This document shows positions 45,328-53,386 of a stretch of DNA of 64,000 nt, piece by piece. The notes under the pieces are model-generated. The model was not told the origin of the DNA. It saw only the letters and a program-made list of their open reading frames with translations, and searched no databases. Position 1 is the first letter of the stretch. Each line of letters begins with the position of its first letter. Both the position numbers and the translations under genes were made by a program. The stretch comes from an uncultured Saprospiraceae bacterium (GTDB lineage: Bacteria; Bacteroidota; Bacteroidia; Chitinophagales; Saprospiraceae): NCBI GenBank assembly GCA_937928045.1, contig CALFWO010000028.1:1-64000 (forward strand), read 5' to 3'.

Positions 45328-45858
45328 TTAGCAAAGTTTTTTCAATGCTTTGATTTGCTCAAAATGATGATTAGAATGGAAAATTTGAAAGAATAATAAT
45401 TCTCTTGTTGTAATTAAATCCAGTGCTGGATGTGGCACCATAAATTGATCTAAACGCTTCTCATTCCAATGTTCATCTATTCTTTTATTCAACTTTTCAC
45501 AGACCATCAACCAGGCTTGAAGTCCATCCTTCAAGGGTAATAATTCTTCTGATCTTGCGATGGAGTTTGGAGTTGCTCTTTGCCCTTCAGCTAATTTTTT
45601 AAGATAATTTTCATATAAACTATCAAAGGATTTTTCTCCAGGAGGTACAGGTCCAAATTTTTCAAAAAATTCATCCGGTTGTTTGTAAACACCAGTAATG
45701 AGATAAGCAGAAAGCAACATATGCCCCAACTGTTCTGCCATGCTCCATTTACCGGGAATGATTTCCTTTTTCCAATTTTCTTCAGAAATATCGATTAAAA
45801 TTTGCTTCGCTGTGGTTTCTAATTCGGCAAGCCTTTTCTGGATATTTTGCAGATTCAT
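45328..45858 (-). CDS. DinB-family protein
   Basis: The 176-residue four-helix-bundle protein has the DinB_2 metal site: a histidine in WSMAEQLGHMLLSA and a late H-x3-H in FHSNHHFEQI. Family members are metal-dependent thiol-S-transferase or hydrolase-like enzymes, many uncharacterised. The start at 45858 was chosen because the candidate -7 element at 45890-45883 would place the transcript start near 45877, after the other possible ATG (45885). It is the first gene of an operon with tetR and a hydrolase. Confidence 0.82.
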   Translation of the reverse strand: MNLQNIQKRLAELETTAKQILIDISEENWKKEIIPGKWSMAEQLGHMLLSAYLITGVYKQPDEFFEKFGPVPPGEKSFDSLYENYLKKLAEGQRATPNSIARSEELLPLKDGLQAWLMVCEKLNKRIDEHWNEKRLDQFMVPHPALDLITTRELLFFQIFHSNHHFEQIKALKKLC

Positions 45859-45882
45859 TTGATTTCCAACTTTGGTTATCAT

Positions 45883-45909
45883 CAAATATACAAAATAAAA
45901 CCGTTCGGT
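45883..45909 (-). promoter_or_regulatory. Promoter and candidate TetR operator of the dinB-tetR-hydrolase operon
   Basis: On the minus strand TATATTTG (45890-45883) is a perfect TAnnTTTG. Nine bases upstream lies the palindrome ACCG-TT-CGGT (45900-45909), between the expected -7 and -33 positions, in the extended context GACCGAACGGTTTT (minus). GACC/GGTC palindromes are typical TetR-family sites. Confidence 0.5.
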
Positions 45910-46010
45910 CTATTTTTAATGTCCAAAAAATTTCCGTTAATCTTTTGCATTCTTAAATCATCTCTAACGAAATTGATCAATCCTAGAGCTGATTACTTAC
46001 TTTTACGGCA

Positions 46011-46505
46011 ATGGCAGTAATGAGGACTGTATATTTTGGCTTAGGCAGCAATTTGGGGGATCGAAAAGGATCTTTGGCCACTGCAGTTGATGCATTGTCT
46101 GCACAATTTGGAACACCATCTGCCAAATCAGCCATCTATCAAACTGCAGCCTGGGGGCTTACAGAGCAGCCAGATTTTTTTAACCAAGTCGTGGCCTTCC
46201 AAACCGGGAAAAGTGCATCAGTGATTTTAGAACGTATTTTAGGGGTTGAGAAAAAAATGGGTCGCATTCGGAAAACCAAGTGGGGACCTCGCACAATCGA
46301 TATTGATATCCTATTCTACGGAAATCTAAGAATTACCAAGCCTAATCTTGACATTCCTCATCCCAGAATTGCAGATCGCAGATTTGTATTGATTCCGTTG
46401 GTGGAGATCGCTGGTCAATTTATTCACCCGGATTATGATAAAAATTTGCAAGAACTTTTAGATCATTGCAAAGACGAGCAAAATGTCAAGCTATTAACCA
46501 CATGA
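46011..46505 (+). CDS. folK: 2-amino-4-hydroxy-6-hydroxymethyldihydropteridine diphosphokinase
   Basis: Transfers pyrophosphate from ATP to the pterin in folate synthesis. The 164-residue protein has FGLGSNLGDRKGSL at the start, FFNQVVAFQT, the ATP site RIRKTKWGPRTIDIDILFYG and the IPHPRIADRRFVLIPLVEIA segment. Its stop overlaps the start of the deoxynucleoside kinase gene in an ATGA (46502-46505), so translation is coupled. Confidence 0.94.
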   Translation: MAVMRTVYFGLGSNLGDRKGSLATAVDALSAQFGTPSAKSAIYQTAAWGLTEQPDFFNQVVAFQTGKSASVILERILGVEKKMGRIRKTKWGPRTIDIDILFYGNLRITKPNLDIPHPRIADRRFVLIPLVEIAGQFIHPDYDKNLQELLDHCKDEQNVKLLTT

Positions 46506-47152
46506 GTCAGCAATTTCCATATCGATTTATAGCCATAGAAGGGAATATTGGAGCGGGAAAGACAACGCTGTGCGAGAAGCTAGCTAAGGACTTTTCGGCC
46601 AAGTTAATTTTAGAGCAGTTCGATGACAATCCATTTTTACCATTCTTTTATAAAGATGCAGAGCGTTATTCCTTTCCGGTGGAACTGTTTTTCATGACTG
46701 AACGACACAAACAGTTACAGGCCAACTTGAACCAACCTGATTTATTCCAACAATTTACTGTTTCTGATTACATATTTGTAAAAACCTTGCTTTTCGCAAG
46801 GAACAACTTGACGAAGGATGAATTTCGATTGTTCCAACGACTTTTCCAAATTATGAAAACCAACTTTCCGAGCCCTGATCTCATCGTGTTTTTACATCGT
46901 CCAGTTGAAGAATTGATGTTGAACATCAAAAAAAGGAATAGAAGTTACGAGACAGAAATCACACCGGAATATTTATTGTCTATCCAGAACACTTACTTCG
47001 ATTATTTCAAAATGGAAAACCAGACTCCAATTCTTATCATCGACGTAAGTAAATTGGATTATCTAAACAATCCTGAAGATTACCAGAAGATCGTTAATGA
47101 AATGTCTCGCAAGTATACACCGGGATTGCATCATGCTAGCTTTGTTCAATAG
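46502..47152 (+). CDS. Deoxynucleoside kinase
   Basis: The 216-residue enzyme phosphorylates deoxynucleosides for salvage. It has a P-loop IEGNIGAGKTTLCEKLA, the LEQFDDNPFLPFFY substrate segment, the DYIFVKTLLFARNNL helix and a LID-like arginine region IKKRNRSYE. The family includes dAdo/dGuo kinases, and specificity cannot be read by eye. The ATG at 46502 overlaps the folK stop; an upstream in-frame ATG at 46466 lies inside folK and is less likely. The 3' end overlaps the convergent gene at 47146 by 7 bp. Confidence 0.88.
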   Translation: MSQQFPYRFIAIEGNIGAGKTTLCEKLAKDFSAKLILEQFDDNPFLPFFYKDAERYSFPVELFFMTERHKQLQANLNQPDLFQQFTVSDYIFVKTLLFARNNLTKDEFRLFQRLFQIMKTNFPSPDLIVFLHRPVEELMLNIKKRNRSYETEITPEYLLSIQNTYFDYFKMENQTPILIIDVSKLDYLNNPEDYQKIVNEMSRKYTPGLHHASFVQ

Positions 47153-48045
47153 AAATTTGGAACATTTGCTCCAACTTCAATAAAGAATTTTGTTGGTCTA
47201 ATCGTTTGATTTTGGGTGTCTAAATAAGGAAAACCATTTTCATCTAACATTGGGACATGTCTATTCTTGACGTCATTTTTAGCCGTAAAGGCCAATAACC
47301 AATCATGGAATAATTTATTCTGAATTGCATGGCGAATACGCTCGTCATCCAATCCAATTCTAAAACTTGCCGTTTGGAAATAAACAAGGTCCATTGTATA
47401 ATCTATTGCAAGAATACCATGGCTTTGCTTTCCATATTTTGTTCGTGATAAATCTTTGTATCCCCAACGCATAGCCATGTCATCTGGTGGATCATGCTTG
47501 GAAGCTTCTGGATCATGAGGATTACCTGTCCATAGTTGTAGATTCAATCCGAGTCGATGTCTTTCGTGGTAATAGTTCATAGCAAGAGATCCGGTTCGAA
47601 ATTGATCCAAGCCTTTAAAACCTAGCGCATCATTTTGGGTAATGAACTCAAAATTGCCGATGTTCAAAGTAATTTCTCCGCTGGATTGTTTACTATTTTT
47701 TTCTAAATAATAAATATACCAATAACCGAGACTGGCCATCTTTTCCCGTTGATTCAAAACAAAGAAATTATCCAACAGAATTTTTTTTCCCCAACTGAAC
47801 TCCCCTCCTATTGCCAATCTCGTTTCCCATCTCTTTTGGGCCGTCCCTATTCCATTAAAAAAATAGTGCGTGCCCAATCTTGCTCCAACTTTAAAATTAT
47901 CAATTGGAATTTTGGATTGTAAAAATAATCCCATCCGATTATTGGGTTTACCAATTGAAAAGGAAAGACCACCTTGAAATTGAAATTGTGCGGCACACGG
48001 ATGTACTAGACAAAATAAGATCAACCATAAAATTCGGCGCAGCAT
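47146..48045 (-). CDS. Exported beta-rich protein resembling toxin-23 (Ntox23) family
   Basis: The 299-residue protein has a signal peptide (1-20, ending PCAAQ) and an alternating beta pattern. The C-terminal half has blocks I associate with the Pfam 'polymorphic toxin type 23' family: DQFRTGSLAMNYYHERHRLG, LWTGNPHDP, FRIGLDDERIRHAIQNKLFHDW. In Bacteroidota these are often standalone exported proteins with outer-membrane character, and a toxin role is doubtful. No immunity-like gene is seen. It overlaps the kinase gene end by 7 bp in convergent orientation. Confidence 0.55.
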   Translation of the reverse strand: MLRRILWLILFCLVHPCAAQFQFQGGLSFSIGKPNNRMGLFLQSKIPIDNFKVGARLGTHYFFNGIGTAQKRWETRLAIGGEFSWGKKILLDNFFVLNQREKMASLGYWYIYYLEKNSKQSSGEITLNIGNFEFITQNDALGFKGLDQFRTGSLAMNYYHERHRLGLNLQLWTGNPHDPEASKHDPPDDMAMRWGYKDLSRTKYGKQSHGILAIDYTMDLVYFQTASFRIGLDDERIRHAIQNKLFHDWLLAFTAKNDVKNRHVPMLDENGFPYLDTQNQTIRPTKFFIEVGANVPNFY

Positions 48046-48167
48046 AGGAACTATTGAATGGCAAAGTTAGGTTTAAAATCGTAAAAGTTAATGCTTTGTT
48101 AATTTCAATTGACACCCCACCAAAAAGAAGAATGCCTACATCCACTCAGAAACTTAAACCTATTCTT

Positions 48168-49328
48168 ATGAAAAAATTAATCGTACTTGTCTTAGGTATC
48201 GGCTTTTTTATTTCTCCACTCTACAAAAAAGTTGTTCATGCTTCCACAATAATTCCTAGGACTATTTTTAATCTAGACAACCATCCAGCAGAATCAAAAA
48301 TTCAAATTGCTTTGCTATTGGATACCAGCAATAGTATGGATGGCTTGATTGACCAAGCAAAATCACAACTCTGGAAAATGGTCAATGAATTGGCCTCTGC
48401 AGAAAGAAATGGTCATGTACCTCAGATTGAACTGGCGTTGTACCATTATGGCAATAGCAACCTTAGTGGAGAAACCTATTTTATTGAACGAAAGGCAGGG
48501 CTTACAAAAGATCTGGATTTGGTATCAGAAAAACTATTTTCACTATCGACGAATGGCGGAAATGAGTACTGCGGTGCTGTGATTAAAACCTCTTTAAAAG
48601 AATTAGACTGGTCAAATTCTCCAAAAGATTTAAAACTAATGATCATTGCAGGAAATGAACCTTTTGATCAAGGTCCAGTAGATTTTAGAAATTTCTGTAG
48701 TGAAGCCAAGTCTTCAGGTATTCAAATCAATACTATTTTTTGCGGTGATTACAATACGGGAAAATCAATCGGTTGGATGGAAGGCGCAAATATTGCAGAA
48801 GGAAAATACCTTAATATTGATCAAGATCAAAAAGTCATTCACATCAATACACCATATGATCGACAAATTATTGATTTAAATATTAGATTAAACAAAACCT
48901 ACATTGGTTATGGACATCTAGGCAAAGAGAAAATGAGTCTTCAAAATTCTCAGGATATAAATGCCAATAGCTATGGAGCTGCAAACATGAGAAGTCGAGC
49001 GGCTGTAAAGGCGAAGAAAAGTTACAATAATGCGAGTTGGGATTTGGTAGATGCTGTCGAAGAGAATGAAAGTATCTTGGATGATTCTGTTCAAATGCCT
49101 CCGATGATGCAATCTATGAATAAAGAAGAACGCGCCGATTATATTAAGCTAAAAAAATCGGAACGTGATCAAATTCAAAAAGAAATTTTAGCATTAGAAA
49201 AGAAGGCAAGAGCATTTGAGGAAAAGGAAAGAGCGAAGATGGAAGGAAGCGAAAAAACCTTGGACAATGTTTTGATTGAAGCAGTAAAAAGTCAAGCAGT
49301 AAAGAAAAAATTTGAATTTCAAAAGTAG
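48168..49328 (+). CDS. Secreted VWA-domain protein
   Basis: 386 residues from the ATG at 48168, which gives a clean signal peptide (KKLIVLVLGIGFFIS); an in-frame ATG at 48054 is too far upstream. A von Willebrand A domain covers about 40-240, with MIDAS motif LLLDTSNSMDG and later NGGNEYCGAV and LMIIAGNEPFDQG. The C-terminal 100 residues are charged and helical (KKSERDQIQKEILALEKKARAF), probably a coiled coil. VWA domains bind proteins through a metal ion; the partner is unknown. Confidence 0.82.
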   Translation: MKKLIVLVLGIGFFISPLYKKVVHASTIIPRTIFNLDNHPAESKIQIALLLDTSNSMDGLIDQAKSQLWKMVNELASAERNGHVPQIELALYHYGNSNLSGETYFIERKAGLTKDLDLVSEKLFSLSTNGGNEYCGAVIKTSLKELDWSNSPKDLKLMIIAGNEPFDQGPVDFRNFCSEAKSSGIQINTIFCGDYNTGKSIGWMEGANIAEGKYLNIDQDQKVIHINTPYDRQIIDLNIRLNKTYIGYGHLGKEKMSLQNSQDINANSYGAANMRSRAAVKAKKSYNNASWDLVDAVEENESILDDSVQMPPMMQSMNKEERADYIKLKKSERDQIQKEILALEKKARAFEEKERAKMEGSEKTLDNVLIEAVKSQAVKKKFEFQK

Positions 49329-49420
49329 TTTAAATTAACGATCATATTGAATGTCATTATTTAATAGATGATTTTTAGGGGAAAAGTAGCAGGTGATCAG
49401 TACTTCGTGGCTATTTAAAA

Positions 49421-50494
49421 TTACATCTTAGGACACTTGGTTTTTACTTTGGTTTTTCCCTGTCTAACATAAGTCAAAGATAACTCGAAGGCGCCGCGCG
49501 AAAGTGTGGCGTTTTTCAATGGTGAAGTATTGATTCCATAACTCATACCGATGTCCCATTGGGTCCATTCCAATATTAATGAAGTCGTCCATTCGTCTGC
49601 AAATAAATTGAAATCCTTTCGCTTTGATAAATGTGGCCACAATCCAATTCTAAAAGCCATCTCTTTCCAGTCAGAATTGCTATATCTAAAATTAGTTCCA
49701 AAGGAAATGCTAGATCGATCGCCCTGGTTTTGAATCAATAAGCCGGGTAACAAACTAAGCTGTCCTGTGAGTGCGATTTCACCACCGGCGTGAATGACCC
49801 ATCGCTTATCTAGTGTTTCAAACTCGTTTTCCAAAGATACATTCGGACCATTCAAATGATTCAAAGCTCCACCTAAATAAATTGAACTATTTTTAGAAAG
49901 GGTCATGTACCAAAGCAGACCTAAATTAAAATCCAAGTATAAATCCGTGTCTCCAGTGGATTGATTAAACCAAGCCTCTTGACTTGGCGTATCAAATGCG
50001 GGGTAACCTGCCAGTCCATCATATTGATCTGAAAACCACAATCGATTCCAATTCAAAGTATTTTGTCCAAATCCGATTTGAGCGCCAGCAATCAAATATT
50101 GGCTTTGATAAGAGTAGGCATTTCCAGAAATCTGCTTTGCATAAGATCCACTGAGATGAACTCGGGTCTGTTTGAACTCGCCATCACCAGCGCCGCCATC
50201 GAGATAAGCATTCAAGCCCAGGCCGAAGAAATCATTTCCAAAGGCTTTTAAATTAAAATCGGTACCAATATTTTGGGTACGAAAAGGCTGGTTGCCAAGA
50301 ATACTTGACCACTGATCCCGATAATTTAGGTGAAAGCGAAATTGTCCGGGGAAAACACCAGTCATGGCCGGATTTAGGAGCTGAGGTGCCTTATAAAACT
50401 GAGCCAAACGCATATCCTGAGCGACCAATGATTGCGATAATAGCAAGTAAAAGGTGCCAAAAATAATCGCTGTCTGAAGGCGTCTAAAGGGCAT
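49421..50494 (-). CDS. PorP/SprF-family type IX secretion membrane protein
   Basis: The 357-residue protein has a signal peptide (about 1-25, SLVAQ) and the family opening DMRLAQFYKAPQLLNPAMTGVFPGQFRFHLNYRDQW, followed by an outer-membrane barrel with repeated aromatic strand ends. PorP and SprF proteins hold T9SS cargo with type B sorting domains at the cell surface. The one type B protein in the window (56944) is not adjacent. No other T9SS core genes are present. Confidence 0.92.
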   Translation of the reverse strand: MPFRRLQTAIIFGTFYLLLSQSLVAQDMRLAQFYKAPQLLNPAMTGVFPGQFRFHLNYRDQWSSILGNQPFRTQNIGTDFNLKAFGNDFFGLGLNAYLDGGAGDGEFKQTRVHLSGSYAKQISGNAYSYQSQYLIAGAQIGFGQNTLNWNRLWFSDQYDGLAGYPAFDTPSQEAWFNQSTGDTDLYLDFNLGLLWYMTLSKNSSIYLGGALNHLNGPNVSLENEFETLDKRWVIHAGGEIALTGQLSLLPGLLIQNQGDRSSISFGTNFRYSNSDWKEMAFRIGLWPHLSKRKDFNLFADEWTTSLILEWTQWDIGMSYGINTSPLKNATLSRGAFELSLTYVRQGKTKVKTKCPKM

Positions 50495-50629
50495 GATTTG
50501 GAGATACTTATGGGAATGGTTCCTAATATTAAACGTAAAAACGGTAGTAAAGATTCTGGAACAAAGGTGGAAAATGACCTAGTCTTTAGGTTTCTAAATT
50601 GACAGTTTATCTTGAATTTAAGACATTGA

Positions 50630-50905
50630 TTTTCAGCGATTTGCGGGTTCATCTATGGATTATAGAAAAATCCGCTGACCTGATAATCAGTCACTTAGCC
50701 AAGGTTAAAGTTGTTCTAATGAAAAATGAAAGCTTTGTTAAACTGGGATTAAACTTCCCATTGGATTTCGTAAAAATCCGTAGACTGATAATCAATGACT
50801 TACATTTCAGGCTGGGTACATAATCTATGGCTCTGTTTCAACTTGGAATTATTTCCCATTGGATTTCGTAAAAATCCGTTGGCCTGATAATCAACGACTT
50901 ACCAA
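50630..50905. repeat. Triplicated intergenic repeat
   Basis: Three imperfect copies of a 45-70 bp unit, with hairpins GGATT..AATCC starting at 50657, 50763 and 50861 (spacing about 106 and 98 bp). Each has the order GGATTTcgtaAAAATCCG, then a variable hexamer, then CTGATAATCA-x-GACTTA. Copies 2 and 3 also share the upstream TTTCCCATT-type segment. Flanks diverge, so this is not a CRISPR array. It fills the divergent region between porP and the hydrolase gene. Confidence 0.6.
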
Positions 50906-50985
50906 TAAACGATCTATTATTAATTTTTCATCTTTCTCCCTACAACTTTCCTATCTTTCCACCTGATTAATCGAAGGCTCATTTC

Positions 50986-51771
50986 ATGAAACTACTCGGG
51001 ATTATAGGATTGGTTTTGTTGGTACTGTATATCGCTGCCCTCTTGTTTCTATATGTTCAACAAGAGAAATTTATTTTCTACCCTACTGTTCTTCCCGATG
51101 ACTACAAGTTTGAAGCGTATAGCAATTTTGAAGAAGTTGTTTTTAGAAAAACGCATCAAAAGACCTGGCATGGTTTGTACTTTAAAGTGCCGGAACCTAA
51201 AGGCTGCGTAATTTATTTTCATGGTAATACCGGTGACCTCTCTAGATGGGGTGCTCATGCGGAAGATTTTAGAAATTTAGGCTATGCAGTCATCATGATT
51301 GATTATCCTGGATTTGGAAAAAGCAGAGGCCATTTGTCGGAAAATCAAATCAATAAATTCGGGCGAAGAGTTTATGACTGGGCGCTTCAGAAATTCAAAG
51401 CTGAACAAATTGTCATTCTTGGTAGATCTTTGGGAACTGGCCCAGCTACTACATTATCCACTAAAGTAGCTTCTAAATCATTAATTCTAGAAACGCCGTT
51501 CAGCAGTATTCCTGATATGGCTGCTCAAACTTATAAGATTTTTCCAACTGATTATTTATCGCGCTTCCGGTTTAATACCTTGAAAAAAATCAAAAAAACC
51601 AAAGCGCCAGTTTTTGTTATTCACGGCACGAAAGACGAACTTATTCCTTATGAAATGGGTAAATCAGTAGCTGATGCAAAAGGTACTATGATTACCATTG
51701 AAGGTGCCAATCATAATGACTTTTCTGATTTTCCTGTTTATAAAGTTCATCTCGCAAACATTTTGAAATGA
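50986..51771 (+). CDS. Membrane-anchored alpha/beta hydrolase
   Basis: The 261-residue protein has an N-terminal membrane helix (about 3-23) and a serine hydrolase domain: FHGNTGDLSRWG (oxyanion loop), DYPGFGKSRG, nucleophile GRSLGTGPA, acid in HGTKDELIPYE, histidine in GANHNDF. This is the BEM46/YfhR-like pattern of membrane-anchored hydrolases; the substrate is unknown. Its stop overlaps the next ATG in an ATGA (51768-51771). Confidence 0.88.
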   Translation: MKLLGIIGLVLLVLYIAALLFLYVQQEKFIFYPTVLPDDYKFEAYSNFEEVVFRKTHQKTWHGLYFKVPEPKGCVIYFHGNTGDLSRWGAHAEDFRNLGYAVIMIDYPGFGKSRGHLSENQINKFGRRVYDWALQKFKAEQIVILGRSLGTGPATTLSTKVASKSLILETPFSSIPDMAAQTYKIFPTDYLSRFRFNTLKKIKKTKAPVFVIHGTKDELIPYEMGKSVADAKGTMITIEGANHNDFSDFPVYKVHLANILK

Positions 51772-52625
51772 GAACTACTTCCCTTTTTTTATTTATCTAT
51801 TTATGCTGTAATTATGGCTGTTCCCAATCAAACTATTGGAATACTGCCAGCACATTAAACAGCCTAACACCAATCGTTCAGTTGGACAAAAAAATAGTTG
51901 AAACATCAGGCTTGGTAAAACATGATGGCAGTTTTTGGACCATTAATGACTCCGGAGATGCTTCTTATATTTATGAAATAAATACAAGTAATGGTGGGGT
52001 GAAAAATAAGATTGAAATCTTAAATGCTAAAAACAAAGATTGGGAGGCTTTAACCACCGATAATGAATTTTTATACATTGGAGATATTGGAAATAATAAA
52101 GGCGATAGAGGTAGACTTACGATTTACAAAGTCAGCCTTTTGGAACTTGCCTCACGGAAAAACAAAATACCGCATGCCGGAAAAATCACATTCAGTTATC
52201 CAGATGATCGAAGAAATTATGATTGTGAAGCGATGATCATTATGGATGGTGCACTTTGGCTTTTTACAAAAAACAGAAAAGGATTGGATACTCATCTCTA
52301 TACCATTCCAACGGAGGAAGGACACTACATTGCTGAATTTAAAAGTGAATTTCAATGCGATGGCTTAATCACTGCCGCTACTTATAAAGATGAGCAATTA
52401 ACATTGCTTGGTTACACTTCCAGACCGAATTATCTACCTTTCGTATGGAAGTTTCCTAAGTTCAATAGCAAACGACTTTTTAAAGGGAAAAAACAAGGCG
52501 CACTACTTGCTAAAGTCTTACAGTTCGAGGCTATCTGGGCTGGCCAAGATGGAGAATACTTTTTGTCCAATGAAGGCAACGGCAAACAGAAAAAACCTGG
52601 GTTGTGGATGTTGATTATGGAGTAG
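51768..52625 (+). CDS. Exported beta-propeller-like protein, unknown function
   Basis: The 285-residue protein has a signal peptide with cysteines (YLCCNYGCSQS), so it may be a lipoprotein. The body has propeller-like strands: ETSGLVKHDGSFWTINDSGD, DWEALTTDNEFLYIGDIGNN, DCEAMIIMDGALWLFTKN, LTLLGYTSR. The pattern of a 'test-then-display' propeller is like SdiA-regulated or phytase-like exported proteins, but I do not assign a family. It is translationally coupled to the hydrolase gene upstream. Confidence 0.6.
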   Translation: MRTTSLFLFIYLCCNYGCSQSNYWNTASTLNSLTPIVQLDKKIVETSGLVKHDGSFWTINDSGDASYIYEINTSNGGVKNKIEILNAKNKDWEALTTDNEFLYIGDIGNNKGDRGRLTIYKVSLLELASRKNKIPHAGKITFSYPDDRRNYDCEAMIIMDGALWLFTKNRKGLDTHLYTIPTEEGHYIAEFKSEFQCDGLITAATYKDEQLTLLGYTSRPNYLPFVWKFPKFNSKRLFKGKKQGALLAKVLQFEAIWAGQDGEYFLSNEGNGKQKKPGLWMLIME

Positions 52626-52686
52626 AATCTATACAATCAATCCAAATTGGTTTGAACATTTATCACGCCATAAATCATATTTTATT

Positions 52687-53193
52687 TTATTTATCTTCCT
52701 CCGAGATAGACTCCGCTGACATTGCTAATTTATTGGTCTGCAACACCCAATTTCTATGAATCAAAACATCGATTACATTCTTGTAACACATTTCTCGCAC
52801 CTTACCGAAGGTATGCGTTATTCTATGCTTGCCATTGGGAGTAGAGCACGATGAAGTACCTTGCATGTGATTTACAAATAATCTGGATCCATCAGAGTTA
52901 AATATGGTAGATGAAAAGTTATTGTGATTGACGGAAGAGCTTGTGCCATCAGCTGCAATCAGAGTAAATAAATCACCCGAAAATTCAATGGTGGACTGTG
53001 TGCCATCAGCATTGAACAAGGTAGCGGAGTTTCCATTCACAAGAACAGAAGAATTGGTACCATCGAAATTTTTAATGGATATATTACTACCGAAATGATG
53101 GACATTGGAGTAAGCCTGACTATTCTCATTTTTTTGTGCAAAACCATCTACAACGACAACGAATAGCAGCAAAAAGAACAACGGAAATTTCAT
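52687..53193 (-). CDS. Secreted protein with four 19-residue tandem repeats
   Basis: 168 residues from the ATG at 53193, giving a signal peptide (FPLFFLLLFVVVVDGFAQ); a longer in-frame start at 53265 would place 24 residues before it. Residues 40-115 are four ungapped 19-residue units, each with a hydrophobic opening, x-x-x-DG(T/S), then S-rich strands: IKNFDGTNSS.., LFNADGTQST.., LIAADGTSSS.., IFNSDGSRLF... The C-terminal part has two cysteines (SSCS, EMCYK). The repeats suggest a short beta-solenoid. No family is recognised. Confidence 0.65.
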   Translation of the reverse strand: MKFPLFFLLLFVVVVDGFAQKNENSQAYSNVHHFGSNISIKNFDGTNSSVLVNGNSATLFNADGTQSTIEFSGDLFTLIAADGTSSSVNHNNFSSTIFNSDGSRLFVNHMQGTSSCSTPNGKHRITHTFGKVREMCYKNVIDVLIHRNWVLQTNKLAMSAESISEEDK

Positions 53194-53386
53194 AAGCTTT
53201 CTTTTAAAGATAAGGAAATTTATTAATAAATCCAGGATTGATTCTATTGGAACAATGTATTCCAAAAGGCATTTATTGTAGACTTAACAAATTGGAATCA
53301 ATTGAGTTTAATGCATCATCATTTTAACACTTGATGGAATAAGGAAATAAATGTAACTCTTCGAAAATTTTAATGCTTACAACTAT

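Noticed and set aside
50630-50905. Possible CRISPR array
   Set aside because: Only three copies, diverged from one another, with uneven spacing and internal hairpins; no cas genes in the window.
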